Shown: one piece after another, positions 1 to 12,231 of the stretch
How positions within the stretch are numbered: the first letter of the stretch is position 1
Layout: every line of letters begins with the position of its first letter
DNA from: Embiotoca jacksoni
Taxonomy: Eukaryota > Chordata > Actinopteri > Embiotocidae
Reading direction: 5' to 3'
DNA: 64,000 nt
Assembly: GCA_022577435.1 (NCBI GenBank)
Contig: JAKOON010000011.1
Span: forward strand, 10,470,992 to 10,534,991
The notes under the pieces: model-generated
Told to the model about the DNA's origin: nothing
What the model saw: the letters and a program-made list of their open reading frames with translations, nothing else
Databases searched by the model: none
Position numbers and translations under genes: made by a program

Positions 1-903
1 GTTTTTGACGTCCATCACTCACCTGCGGCGGAACGGATCTGCATCAAACCACCGCATCATCGGAGGGATTCAAATCATGAATGTCTGTACCAGTTTTAAC
101 TGTAGTTGTTGAGATGTTTCGGTCCGGACCACGGCGGAAAACATCGGAACTGTTATTACGGGACAAACCGAGTTTGACTGGGAAGGCGCGTGCGCCGCAG
201 GCTTGGCGTTAACTCGTGGTTAACTCGTTAAAAAAAAAAAAAAAAAACTTGCCAGGCAACATGGAGGGCGTCTAGAAGCCACAGAGGCTGATCATTTATC
301 AAGCTAACGGGAACGTTATGCAGGAAATGATGAGGTCGTTTCGGAAGATCAACGTTTTCCTCAGACGTAGGCTGTTATCCAAGTTATGAAGACAAAACTC
401 TACGTGACTTCTCGTGTACGCGGGAAAATACGTCCGCTTTATTTGAAGTACAGACACGAGAGAGGAATCGATCGTCTCGTCGAACAGAAAGAATTTAAAG
501 AATATTTTCCTGAAATGTCAAACTGTTCCTTTAATCTTCACCTCCACAATCGGCTGCAACAATTTAAGGAAGTCACTCGTTCCGTTTCAAACACGTGGCC
601 TACGTACGCCGTCGAGCATCGCCGGCCTCTGCACATTTAGCTTCCCGTCACTACGCCTTGACAAACTGCAGTCTTGCGATCGAGCTTGCCGTAAGAGCGC
701 TGACTCGGCACCTGTCGTCAGAGATTAAAGGGAAAAAAAAAAAAAAAAAAAAAAGCGTCTCTCCTCTTTGCCTTGCGGAACAGTTTCTCAACAACCACTG
801 ATCTACGACTGAACAGCGTCTCGCTGTAACATAAAAGAAACAAACAAAAAAGAAAATCCTGGAATCAGTGTTTTTTTTTTCCGAGGGGGCTGCTTACTCT
901 CAC

Positions 904-998
904 CGGAGGACTCGGCTCACACTCGGCTGCTTCACAGCAAGTGTTCTTTGAATCTTCTTCTTGTCCTCCTCTTCCTCCTCCTCCCGGGTGAACGCCAT
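904..998 (-). CDS. candidate 5' coding exon of an unidentified minus-strand gene
   Basis: On the minus strand an ATG at 998 in good context (purine at -3, G at +4) opens a frame that starts MAFTREEEEEEDKKK and runs 31 codons plus two bases. It then reaches a donor-like site (CCG then gtgaga). If the donor is not used, the frame stops at TGA (900-902). The acidic then lysine-rich composition looks coding. However, I recognise no family and cannot find a compatible downstream exon within the remaining 900 bases. It could be chance. Confidence 0.2.
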
Positions 999-1122
999 CC
1001 TCCGACTGAGCTCCTCTGTTACCGTGCTGTACTGTACGCAGTTTTATCATCCAAAGGATGACTTTTGTACCCGACTGATGTTTCGTGGAGCGCTTGCTTT
1101 GTGGTGTTTTGTGTCCTGTGGG

Positions 1123-1141
1123 GTGTGTGTGTTTGCAGGGA

Positions 1142-1174
<33 letters not shown>

Positions 1175-1217
1175 AGGGATGTGTGTGTGTGTGTGTGTGT
1201 TTGCAGGGATATGTGTA
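1123..1217. repeat. compound (TG)n / TTTGCAGGGA repeat
   Basis: Three blocks of (TG)n, each followed by TTTGCAGGGA, lie in a row. The dinucleotide tract and its flank have therefore been duplicated together. Both strands give long artificial Cys-Val or His-Thr frames here; these are not genes. Confidence 0.9.
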
Positions 1218-2029
1218 TGTGCTGTGCGAGAGTGCGGCTCTCTTTCTCGTTTCTGTTTTCTTCCCAGATGATAAAACTGCTTTCCATTTACCATGTAAGC
1301 AATTTAGATGCATAGACGTGCCTTCTATGCATATGCCTCAGTGTATGTGATAGCTAATAAAAAAAACAAAAAAAAACAACTACAAACACAGTGCTCTTTA
1401 GTTCCACCGCCATTCAAGAACCTGTAAACACCTAAATGTGAATTATTTCATCCTTAAACATCCTGAACAAAAGAAGAGAAAAAAAAAAAAAAAAAAAAGG
1501 AAAAACGGTGATCGCAATGCAAACAAACTATATTTTTTAACATGTATATTGTACATGAGTACCAGGTAGAGGAGAATGTACTTACTAAAAACATATCTAC
1601 TTGCCAATAAAATATACTAAATGTATATTCCTACAGCTTTCTCCCCGGGACGCGGGGAGGGGACGTCTCACGAAGCTCGAGAGGTTTTATTGTATGACTT
1701 TCAATGCAGTTAACCAACGTTAACTTCCTCAATAACAATAAACGGCTAGCTCATGCCTCACTACGTCGCTGTCTCATTTCTTGCCGGGTGTGGTTTTACA
1801 CGTTTGTCGGATTAGTTCGGCCTCTTTTCGAAAAGCACTTTGAAAATCTCTCAAATATGGTAAAAGCACCTTTTTTTTTTTTTTAAAGGGTTATGTCGCA
1901 AAGATTACACGATTTAAATGTAGAAAACGAGACATTTTGAAAGGAAACCCTCAAAGAAGTTGACTTTGAAATACAGCTTACTAAAAAAAAAAAAGCTGCA
2001 GTGGAAGTGCTGAAAGAAATTGTAACACT

Positions 2030-2480
2030 AAAATGACAGGAGAGAGATAAAACCAGTTGAAGAGTGAGCGATGAAAACTGGTAAAATGTCAGAAGATTAA
2101 AATGTAGAAGTGAAAAGTCAGTTGAAGAGTGAGATGAAAGTAGTTAAGATGCCATTTAAATCGGAGATGAAATTAATTAAAAGTATGTTGAAGAATAAAA
2201 TATGACAGGGAAATATCAGGAGTGGGATGAAATCTGTTGAAATGTCAGGAGTAAGATATGAAAGCAGTTGAAGAGTGAGAGATGAAAGCAGTTGAAATGT
2301 CAGTAAAAGAGATTTAAACCAGTTTAAGTGTCAGTTGATGACTGTGACAAAAGCAGCTGAAGTGTCGGTTGAAAAGCGACAGATGAAAGCAGTTGGAAGT
2401 GTCATTTCAATAAGAGATAAAAACGGGTTAAAATGCCAGTTGCGATAAAGACGAAAGCAGTTGAAATGGAATTGAAGTGT
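2030..2480. repeat. degenerate minisatellite, purine-rich
   Basis: A diverged tandem array in which phrases such as GAAAGCAGTTGAA, GTCAGTTGAAGAGTGA and GAGATGAAA recur about every 40-50 bases. Copies have drifted and vary in length. No coding potential. Confidence 0.7.
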
Positions 2481-5400
2481 GTACTGTAAACACCGAACTT
2501 AGAATAATGACCTGACAGCATCTGTCAGTTCACGCAATCTCAACTGTCAGTTCAGCAGTAAAAAAATGACTTCTATTGTCTGTTGGATGAAAGGAGAGGA
2601 AGCGTTAATGGGTTGAGTTTAAATGGGTTTCCTGTCGCCTTGAAGGCCACGGTCCAGAAACTCTGGGTCACGCGGCTCAGCGGTTGACGGCGCAGGGAAG
2701 AGGAGGAGTTTGTGTACGTTTGAGGCGTCACTTCAGTTCGGTGTGAAAACTGTGGCAGTAAGAAATGTGCTCGAGCTAATTCCACCAGACTCGCGTGAGT
2801 ATCTGGATACCATTTGGAGAAATTCTAAATACCCTTTTTTTTTTTGTGTGCGCGCGCGTGTAGTTATGATGATGTAACCCTTTAACTCGGCCACAGAACC
2901 TTGTTTTACTGCATCTAAACGCAGCTTACGATCAGCAGTGCGTAATTTAATTATATATTTTTTTTTTCGGTCATAATTGCATTAAAGCTCATCTGGAGAC
3001 CTTTAAGCACTAAATAGGGACCAGTATTAGTTTATCCTAATCCTGTTTGCCTCATGAGACGAAGCTCAATGGAGCTGACAAGCTTAATGAGGATAACCAC
3101 ATTTAGGGAGAAGAGAGACCTGAAGAACAGTAAGGTGGAGTAAACAACAACAAAGAGACTGCTTTGAGGTTTAGTACGTGTTTGAAGTTTTACATTTTAC
3201 TTATTGTTTTATCATGATAATTTAATGTATAATTAGCTGACCCCAGTACGGTCTAATACAGCAGTCCCACAATAAAATAAACGTTACATTTTTGTCTGAA
3301 TTGTCTTTAAAAAGGTGTCGATTCAACTTCATGGTTATTTTTTTTTCAGCTCCAGTTTGTGGGGCTTTCTGCGTCATACCAGAGAGGTGTTTATATTATT
3401 TAACCGAACCTCCTTGATATCAATGGGAGGTACAAAATAAAAAAAAACACCAGTCAGTATCACAAACCTCCCAAATCATCTCGGGAATTGGTGGAGACCA
3501 AAAATGGAGCTAAAATGGAGTAAATTTGATTTGATTGAACTGCTAATAGTTATGTAAGTGTTGGTTCCAAGTAATTGCAGATATGAAGTTACTGTCGCTC
3601 ATATTTTACATCATAAATCCGGCTGAAGCGCCCGTTTTAATAGATTTACATGAATTCATATACAGTATTTACATGCATCCTTTCACGGTGCAAAATGCTG
3701 TTTAAATGAATACAGAAGTAAAAAAAAAAAAAAGGGCTTTATAACACAACCTAAATGTTTCAACACTTCATCCAGTTGCCGTTCTGTTAAAAGGTCTCCG
3801 GCTGTCCAGAAACTGCCCAGTCATGTCTCTGCCCCCACCCCCCCCCACCCCCCCACCACCCTACCCGGGTGGGGACAGTTTCACAGCACAGTGCCGTGAC
3901 CAGAAGAGACACCCCGCCCTGTTACTTCCTTCATTTCATCCACCGACCGAGACAAAAACACTCCTCGTTATTTCTCGTCCCGCAGCGGTTTTACGCCGAG
4001 CCGTCACCGTTGCAGACATCCTCCGTGTCATTTTTTTTTTGCTATATAATGAAATAGTGTTGTAAAATGTCTGCGGTTTTGAGCTCGACTGTGTTTTGTT
4101 GCTTCCACTGGGTTGAAACCTCGAACAACACAAACCTCAAATATCAGCCGGTGTTCGCGAACAACAGCTGAGCCAGCAACAGGCCTTGGAGAGCTCGCCG
4201 AGGGACGTTGGCGACTAGCGAAGTCCGTTACGTATTTAATGGGTTTTTCAGGCACGTGAGTTACTCAAAACAGTTGTTACCAAGGCTGCAGTGCTTTAAG
4301 CAAAACGCTACCATCCAGCGCAAACAGTTGAGGACTACTGGTTTCAGCACGCTAACGCTTGGTAATTAAAGCACAGAATTTCTTTTGCAGGTATTTGTCC
4401 TTAAACACGGAGAGATTGGACAGATTCAACTTTTGACCTGATGATGGTTTTAATTATTAATGGCAATCACTAAATATCTGCTCTTTGGTCGCTACTTCTT
4501 TTTTTTTTAAATTATTTGCAGGACTCTTCAAAAAAAAAAAAAAAAAAAAAGTAAGACTAGCTTGAAGTGATGATGCTGCAGAGTGGAAACAGTTGTTTTG
4601 AATTTTTAATATCAAAATCAGGTTGAAAATGTTCATCGAGAAGCTTTATCGCTCAAATCTAAACTGCACAGTCCAATCGTCCCAGACCGAACGTGGAGAC
4701 CATTTACGGAAACGGCATTTATTCTGATGCGAGTGCTGACAAAATAAAAATGTACCTTGAATAACATTGTTGTCTTGAAGTGGCCAAAAATCAATTCGTT
4801 TTATTCTATCGTCCTTGAATCTCTCTTTTTTTCTTTCTTTTTTTTTTTCTGCTTCCTGTTGCTCAGCCAAAACGCCTCCCTCGGGGTTGTTTCATGTCGT
4901 TCAGCCACCAGGTGTTACAAGTTGATAAGTTGTGACATCGCAGCTGCAGCACACACGTTGTCTTCCAGGCATTCGTACACGCAGCATCTGTACGGTTTCT
5001 CTGAAGGACTTCTTTCCCGGGGTTGAATAATGACGCGCGCATACACGCACAATATACGCGTCATCGACAATTTAAGCTTCTCGGCATGCACCGTCACGAA
5101 TTTGGTGTTTATGAACCATCCCCTCTGTTGTTTTCTGTCACACTGGTCCTTCCTTTCTTGGGATTTTCCTCTTAATTCCTCAAATTTCTCTTCGTCCGAG
5201 GGCGCCTGCGGCGCTCCGGCGGCGTCCCAGATTTATCTAATGAACTGCAGGTGTAATGTTTCTCCACCGTCTTCTCAAACTGGGGAACACATCCTGACTC
5301 TTCGGCTGGTCTCTCTCTTATTTTTACATTTTCAATTTTTCTTTTTTTTTTTTCTTACATAAGTAATGATGTGTTTGCATAACCGGTGCTTAATTATGCA

Positions 5401-8149
5401 AATATGTGAGGAAAGAATCAGACATTAAACACCTCGAGCTAACGGTTGAAGTTTAATTAACGGACTGTTGGTCAGAACATCAAACGCTCGCTGTGTGTTG
5501 CTGCTCGGGTTCCTTGTGTTCACCGTTATTATAATTTATGATTTAGCCGGACGGAAAAAAAAATGTGCATAATGTGGGCAAAACACTTTGATGTTGTACG
5601 CTACAGCACTTTTACATATCTTTTAAAAGAGCTCTATAAATAGTAGGCTTTACTTCAATCAACCCTGTTTAAGAGCTAAAAACATTATCTGTCTGATTGA
5701 GGGACGTGTTTGTTTATTTTAATGATCATTTTGAGTTTTTGTGGTGGTGTTATTGGGGTGTTCCTAATATTTTGCTCATCCTACTTTTATATTAATTGGT
5801 TTGACAAAATATTAGAAACGCCTCTCATTATAAGAGGCCACAGATTTGCTGCTGATTTAATTACCTGTCCGTAAAGATGTTTTAAAGGAATAAGAGCTGT
5901 GATTTCTCCTGTTTAAGGCTTCTGATAGTGTTTATATTGATATTGATCACTTTTCTGTAACTCTGAAAGATCTCTATGAGTTTTAAATAGTCATACAGAA
6001 ATATTTTATGTTTTAAAGTCCTAACTTTTACTTAAAGAGGAATGTTTTCGGCCGCCCGGGTATATTTAGCGATTCATTTCAGTATTTTTATTTTATTTTT
6101 TTTTTTTTTAATCTGTCAGAGAGAACGACGCTATCAGCGCGATTAACGAGTGGACCGTCTCCTCTCGCTCCCTCCACCTGTTTCAGTGCAGTGGAGGTGG
6201 AGCTCCGCCCACAGTCAGACACACAGAGATCAGAGGACAGAAACACAGCAGAGACTCTCACACCGAGCTGGAAACAAACGGCTGATCAGAAATTAGGTCA
6301 AATAACATAAATACTATATTTTCAGCTGGACGACCGTAACAGAGGGGGCGGAGCTATAAAGAAATTAAAAGCCCTCCAGTTTGACAGGGGGTCCGGCCGT
6401 ATACTAGGTTCTGAACGTGTTTATTTCAGGGAGGGCAGGGGGTCCGAATCAAAGGGAAACACTGGATTTTTTTTTTTTTTTCGTTTAATCTGATATTACA
6501 AAGATTTCTTTGGAGACCCCATCTATGACTTTTAACTTTTTATTCCGTAATTAATCTCAAACCTTCTGCTCCACGTGAGCTCACTCTCTCCTCCCATCAT
6601 GTAGCTCACCAGGAGCCTGTTTAGTCACTTCTTCAAGCTTGACTTAACCCCCAGTTTTGTACAAATGTCTTCGCAGGCAAAATGTTTGGCCAATTAGGCG
6701 TCCAACGTGGCGTAATTACAGAGCAGACACAGACAGGGGGGGGGAGCCCAGTGGCAAATTACTAGACATTCCAACGAAGGCGCCACCAGAGGGCGACAGC
6801 TGGCCGAAGACTGCTGCACATCCTGGATGACTGGCAGCTGTTTATTTTAAACCAAACTTTTAGCGGACTTAAAGTGGCCCTCCGGGACGCACAGACCACC
6901 AGTCTATAAATCAAAGTGGCTCCACAGACGCTGAGGCTCATTTCAACATGTTTCACGTCAGGCTCCCGTCCCACACGCATTACAATAACTGGGCCACGCT
7001 TTGTTGCCTCACTGACTGACTCTTTAAAATGGCTTAATGTTAACTCGTAGCTATGTTTGCTGAATACAAGAATTACATAATCAATACGGTCTCTTAATTG
7101 CAAGTGCAAGCAGGCCTATTGGATTTGTATTGTATTGCACATAATAAGTGCAGCTGTTTGGCTCAGGAGGAGTGGTGGTGGTGGTGGGGGGGCACCAAAA
7201 ATAGATCAGTTAGAAAATATTCCCACATGGTGCATGAATGTAAACTCTGTGCAGAACATGCAGTCGGAGACGTAGATTTAAAAAGACGGGAGTGGAGTTT
7301 AAAATCTGTCATATGAGAACAGAAAGGGACATTTAATGGTTTAATTGGTGATGATGTAAGAGGAAGTGTTCAGCTCCTTTTATTGGGTAGTAGGTTGTAA
7401 AAAAAAACAACAACCTCATATCACAGTCTAAAAATATACTTTCGCATAACACCATGAATCAAATAATGTGTGCATTTGTTTACAGAGTTCACTAAGAATA
7501 AAACAATACTTACATGATAATAATATTCATCATCACCGTCATTTATACTACAGTGCATAATTTAATTTAAGGTAAGTTAAAGTAGCTTAATACGAACAAA
7601 TAATGCTGATATATATAGTAGGTAAATAAAAGAGTAAAACGTACAATATTTCTCTCAGAAATGTTGTGGAGTATAAATATATAGTAACGTAGAAAGTTTG
7701 AGTGAAACACCTCAGAAATGTGCATTTACTAAGAGTGCACTACACATATAATAACATTTATAATAACAAAATTCAAATTTAAGTAAGTAAAACTTGATAA
7801 ATAACACTTAAAATACAAAAACAAAAGCACTCATTATGCAGAACTGACCATTTCAGAACAATATGATAAATTACAGGATTATTAATCAGTGCATTCAAGT
7901 ATACACCGCCAAATGTGAACACTGCAGCCTAATCAAAAGCTATTAGCTGATTATACTTTCCATTAATTCATAAATGAAGCTGACGAATAATTAGTCAAAT
8001 ATATATTATGGGTAGAAAATGCTCGAGTGCAGCAGCTCATCATTGTACAGTGAGTTCTGTTTAAGCTGCTGTTTTTTTTGTTGTTCTTTTTGTCTTTCAC
8101 TTTGCCAGCAGTAGAGGCATCCCCATTTTATCGTCCGCTGACAAGATGA
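2481..8149. other. non-coding stretch, AT-rich with simple tracts
   Basis: No exon that I can support. It contains several poly-T or poly-A runs, a C-rich tract at 3832-3865 and a long AT-rich block (7380-8040). There is also a more GC-rich patch at 6120-6470 that reads like a diverged repeat. A minus-strand frame open from about 5236 to 4915 lacks a usable ATG and splice sites, so it is not called. Confidence 0.5.
3832..3865 (-). other. C-rich tract, G-quadruplex-capable on the minus strand
   Basis: Runs of 5 to 9 C separated by single A residues. The minus strand therefore carries four or more G runs with one-base loops, which suits a stable G-quadruplex. No gene nearby gives it an obvious role. 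Confidence 0.6.
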
Positions 8150-8406
8150 GAGTGGACGGATTCAGTTAAACTGAGAGAGGATGGAGGGAGAGAGAGAGGG
8201 AGGGAGGGAGGCAGGGAGGGAGAGAGGGAGGCGGAGCCAGGCCGTTACTCCCGTGTGTGAGTCGAGGATGCTGTCAGAGAGGAGGAGGAGAGGAGCGGAG
8301 AGGAGAGGATGCTGAATGCTGAGACGCTTTCTGTCACAGTGAAGCAGCTCGCGTCCTGACGGGGGAAAAAAAGAACAACACGGCCACATCTGTCTGAACG
8401 CCTCAG
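8150..8406 (+). promoter_or_regulatory. rph3a: possible non-coding first exon / promoter region of rph3a
   Basis: A purine-rich block of GGGA and GAGA repeats is followed by unique sequence ending in a textbook donor (CAG then gtaaga, exon end 8406). No long frame runs to the donor, so it would be a 5'UTR exon. It is the best donor that I found upstream of the first recognised rph3a exon (23089) on the same strand. The link to rph3a is inference: 14.7 kb and several repeats lie between. Confidence 0.3.
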
Positions 8407-10425
8407 GTAAGACAACCCGGCCGGCTTCCATTGGTCTCCATCTTAATTAACTGCTGCAGAGCTGCACACGGTTCACACGAGGAAGAACCAGCTTTTGGTT
8501 TCAACTTTTCTTATTTTTCATTAGGTTGCGAATTTACAATAAACTGTGATTTCATGTAATTATGTTCAGATTTATGTTCATGTTTTATTTCCTCAGAATA
8601 CCGTACAGATAATTTTAGTTACATCTGTGATGGCAATTTATCAAAGAAAGGTTTACGTGTGAATCTTCTTAATAAGTAGAAATGTAATGGTGTTACAGAC
8701 ATCAGTAACTTTTATTATTTATTACATTGATTTATGTTTTTTTTTTTAAATTTCATTTTCATTTTCTTATATTTCACAGACATTTACTGACAACATATGA
8801 CACAACAAAATAAATTATTACAAAATCTTTTAATACCCACAAACACACAGCTGCAGTTACCTCTTATCACCAAAGGGGCAGCCAAAGATATCTTTGAGAT
8901 TGTGGCTTTAAATCTTAAGTGATCGATGTCCTGGTATAGCGTAGTTAGCTGACATAAGCTAACCACGGACATTTTGATTAAAATGTGACCACAGAACATC
9001 CAGCGTCTGAAACAGACGTAAAACTGGGAATCATTTTCCCCCCAAAATGTCTCTTTAATTTACCAGAATTAGATAAATTTGGTCCAGTAACATTTGGAAA
9101 GTCTGGATAAGCTACCAGTTGTCCCTTGACATTGATCAAACCTCTAAAAACTCATCTGTGCTCATATAATTTACATATTTAGAAGTTTCATTTAAAAAAA
9201 AAACAACAACAACAACAACCCTGATGCCTTAAAGTAGCTTCGATGTAACCCGACACCTTTGCCTTCATTCAGAGCTGATGGATCCTTGAATATGCAAATA
9301 GTCCCCGCCTACTTCTCCATTTGCCCATAGCTTGAGCTGGCAATGGAAAGCTCCGCCCCCAAAGTTGACAGGATTGGTTCTTTAGGTGTTTGACAGTGTA
9401 ACGTCCAAAAGTGGGAGGGGCTTAAATGTCTTAAATGCTGAACATAGAAACATGGATAATGATAACGTAGCGCCTACGATACGTACTGTATGTGTTGTTG
9501 CCAACTCTTTGAATGATTTTATCTTTGTACGTATGAAACCACTTCCTGGAATTGTCCCAAAGGTTCGACCCATCTGCGCCGACGCTACGTGTTTTGATTG
9601 GTCAAAACTTTGAATATTTTGGCACCCTCAGATATCAATCATTTGGATCGACGTTTCCGAGAACATTTCCCGTCGATCCAGAAGCGCTCGTCCTGTGAAC
9701 GACCTCACATTTTCTACGGGAAACGTTATTTCCAGAACTCATTGATCTTCTCATTAACTCAGAAAAGAAAACTAAGAATATCATTTTCCAAAATGTCAAA
9801 CCATTTCTTGAAATGGATTTTGTGTGTGGAGTTTTAAGTAGACGGTAAAAGGAGTGTGTGCTGCAGCGAGGAGGAGGCGCTTTGTCGTCTCTTTTGTCTC
9901 CCCGTTTGAGTCACCGGTCAGTCACACAGGAAGCTCCTCAAAGTGGAGGAACACGCAGCGGCAGCAGTGGAAGGAGGGCTCGAGTATACTCGGTGTGTGC
10001 GTCAAATTGATTAGGAATACTACAACACTCACTTCTTTATTTGCTCTATCATCTTCAGCCACCGTCGGGGTTTATCGCGCCTCTTCTTTCCCATGCTCCC
10101 TGTAATCCCGGCTGAAAACCCCTTTTGACCTCCAATCGGCCGTATTGACGGAGGTTTATGTGAGGTGGGTGTTGGTGGATTATACGGGCTGCTGAGCGCG
10201 CAGGTGCTGACCGATACGGCTAATGTGCTTGCGTAGAAGCGGTCTGTGTCGACTCGACACCCGCTGCCTGCTGAACTCAGGGGAAATCCTTCTTACTGGA
10301 GCTTTTTATTTTCTCCTGTCGGTGCTTTTTGAGACTTTGTGCTGGTTCGTGTCCAGTTGTTCTCGCATAGATCTCCCAAACAATGTCAGCTGTGCATTAA
10401 AAGGACATAACTGACCGAATGCCAC
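8407..10425. other. non-coding stretch
   Basis: No exon or known element that I can support. AT-rich sequence with short T and A runs and an (AAC)n stretch near 9202-9220. The frames of 60-83 codons at 9382-10105 have no family resemblance and no splice context. Confidence 0.45.
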
Positions 10426-10925
10426 TTAAAGGGCCCTAATTTTACATTTTTCCAATGTTTTATTTTCAGTCTTGGTGTCCATAAGAAGATATATTTCTCG
10501 TTTTGAGTACCAAAAACATCTAAATATAGTTTTACACCTCTCTTCAGCTTCTTTCTGAACAGGCTGTTTTGCGCCTGTCCCTTTAAGAATGACCCTCTCT
10601 TCTGATTGGCTCACTCTTTTCTGAGTGGCCAATCACAGGTTTTCTTTGCTTTTGTAGCTTACTAGCTCTGCGATAGAGCAACCGCTCTGTTTATTTTTAC
10701 ATATAAAATGTAGGACAGCGAGCCGTGTTGAGGACGGACATGTAACAGGAGCATGAGTTTGTGACATCACAAAGTCTAAACAGTACAGCTGTTGTACACT
10801 GCCTGTGTGCATTTCTCTGTGCACGGACATTTTCCACACTTTTGACTGTATTTTTAGCCCCTGGACCTGCTTTATAATCAAAAACAGAAACAGAAATCAG
10901 AATTTATACAACGTGGGACCTTTAA
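10426..10925. mobile_element. TTAA-flanked MITE-like element, about 500 bp
   Basis: The element begins TTAA-AGGGCCC and ends GGGACCT-TTAA. The ends form short imperfect inverted repeats (AGGGCCC against AGGTCCC) and are bounded by TTAA on each side. TTAA is the target duplicated by piggyBac-type transposases. There is no transposase frame, so it would be non-autonomous. Known: TTAA targeting is a piggyBac hallmark. Inferred: this copy belongs to such a family. The inverted repeats are short, so the class is not certain. Confidence 0.45.
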
Positions 10926-12171
10926 TAAAGCTAGCCTGGTGTTCCCAGACCCAAATTCACTGCATGAACAGAAGGGTCTGGCTCCACTGAGAGTTGTTTC
11001 CACTTGGCGTAGACTTCGGATTAATTGGAGCAGCCTTTAACCAATCAGCACTGAGCACCAGATGACATACAGAGGTCAAAATCTTTAACTGAGAATATTC
11101 TGCAATGTTCTAGAGATGTTTTAACAGGAAGTGTTGTTGTTTTTGTTGTCGTAATTTTCATCTTAAAGGTAGATTAATAGATTAATTTCTCTTTCAAAAT
11201 TAAACGTAAAACAAATTGTGGAAACATTTCCATTTAAAAAAAAAAAAAAATTAATAACACTGTCAGATTATTACGTATGAATTCTTGAAATGTTTTCAGA
11301 ATCTTTTTCGGAAACTTTATCTTACTTCTAAGACAAACATTTTTGGAACAGAAAAAAAAGCATCCTCTTGAACCTTGCTCATTTCTAGCTAGGCACGCTG
11401 TGCACTAATAATAGGAACAACCTTTTCTTTGCACCTCCCCCCACTGATCGCTGATTGGTCCGACCTTCAGTTTGCAGACTAAAATCACAGTAAAGACTGA
11501 AGGTTGAGCAATAAGTGGGCGGAGCCTATCTACCTTTCATTGACAACATTTATAAGCCACTCCTTCATGTTCATGAAAGGTGTCACTTCAGTCTTATTGA
11601 CACCCCTTCAAATAACATTAGTAGTGTGAATTGCCTTTACACAATATATTAGAAATATTTTTACATCATAATAACAATAATGTAGAACTGAACCGATGCT
11701 GCATCTTCTTCATCTTTGGGCCTCATCTATGCAGTAAAAAACGATAAAGCTATAACTTACTAAATGCATATTCACATGCCACACACACACACATCATATG
11801 ATTATTCATGGTTTCATTTGAGCACCTGTCCAGTTTAAATGAGTGAAATTACTTCCTTCATCATAAAACGGTGTGAATCCATTTAAACAATCAATTGAAA
11901 TTCATGAATTTCCCGTTTCCCATTACCTCTTGTGAGGACTGTTACACATGAGCTCATTCGCTGTAGTGTTTGGCAATCTGGGGCGTTGAAATGTACAGTA
12001 ATTGACTTTCCTCCTCCTCCTCCGAGCAGCTGAGGCTTTATCGACTCCACGAATCCTCTCAGCACGGCGTGAAACACCTCTGGCAGCAGATGTGCCGCGC
12101 AAATCGGCCGTGGCCAGAGGTGTTTGATCAGCTGTGATCAGGAGGCCACTTGGATTGTTCGTAGCCAGGGA

Positions 12172-12231
<60 letters not shown>

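Larger units (their letters stand above)
1..2029. other. non-coding left edge, no confident gene
   Basis: No confident gene is visible here. The stretch holds several A runs (around 231-247, 732-754 and 1479-1498), a (TG)n-rich block at 1123-1217, and AT-rich unique sequence. Two weak signs of a minus-strand gene are listed separately: a splice-donor-like site at 16-23 and a short candidate exon at 904-998. The 84-codon ATG frame at 386-640 matches nothing I recognise and has no supporting context. Confidence 0.5.

Noticed and set aside
386..640. 84-codon ATG frame
   Set aside because: No family resemblance, no splice sites or codon pattern that sets it apart from chance; no neighbour supports it.
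865..1350. Several 70-140 codon frames on both strands across the TG tract
   Set aside because: They are Cys-Val or Thr-His translations of a dinucleotide repeat and disagree with each other in frame. The same applies to frames at 12124-12736, 17411-17936, 20266-20684, 22894-23242, 24576-24892, 37100-37455, 41785-42099 and 53427-54539.
4915..5236. Minus-strand frame of about 107 codons, Glu/Lys/Arg-rich at its start
   Set aside because: No ATG, an in-frame stop right at the nearest acceptor, and no donor. Most likely chance.
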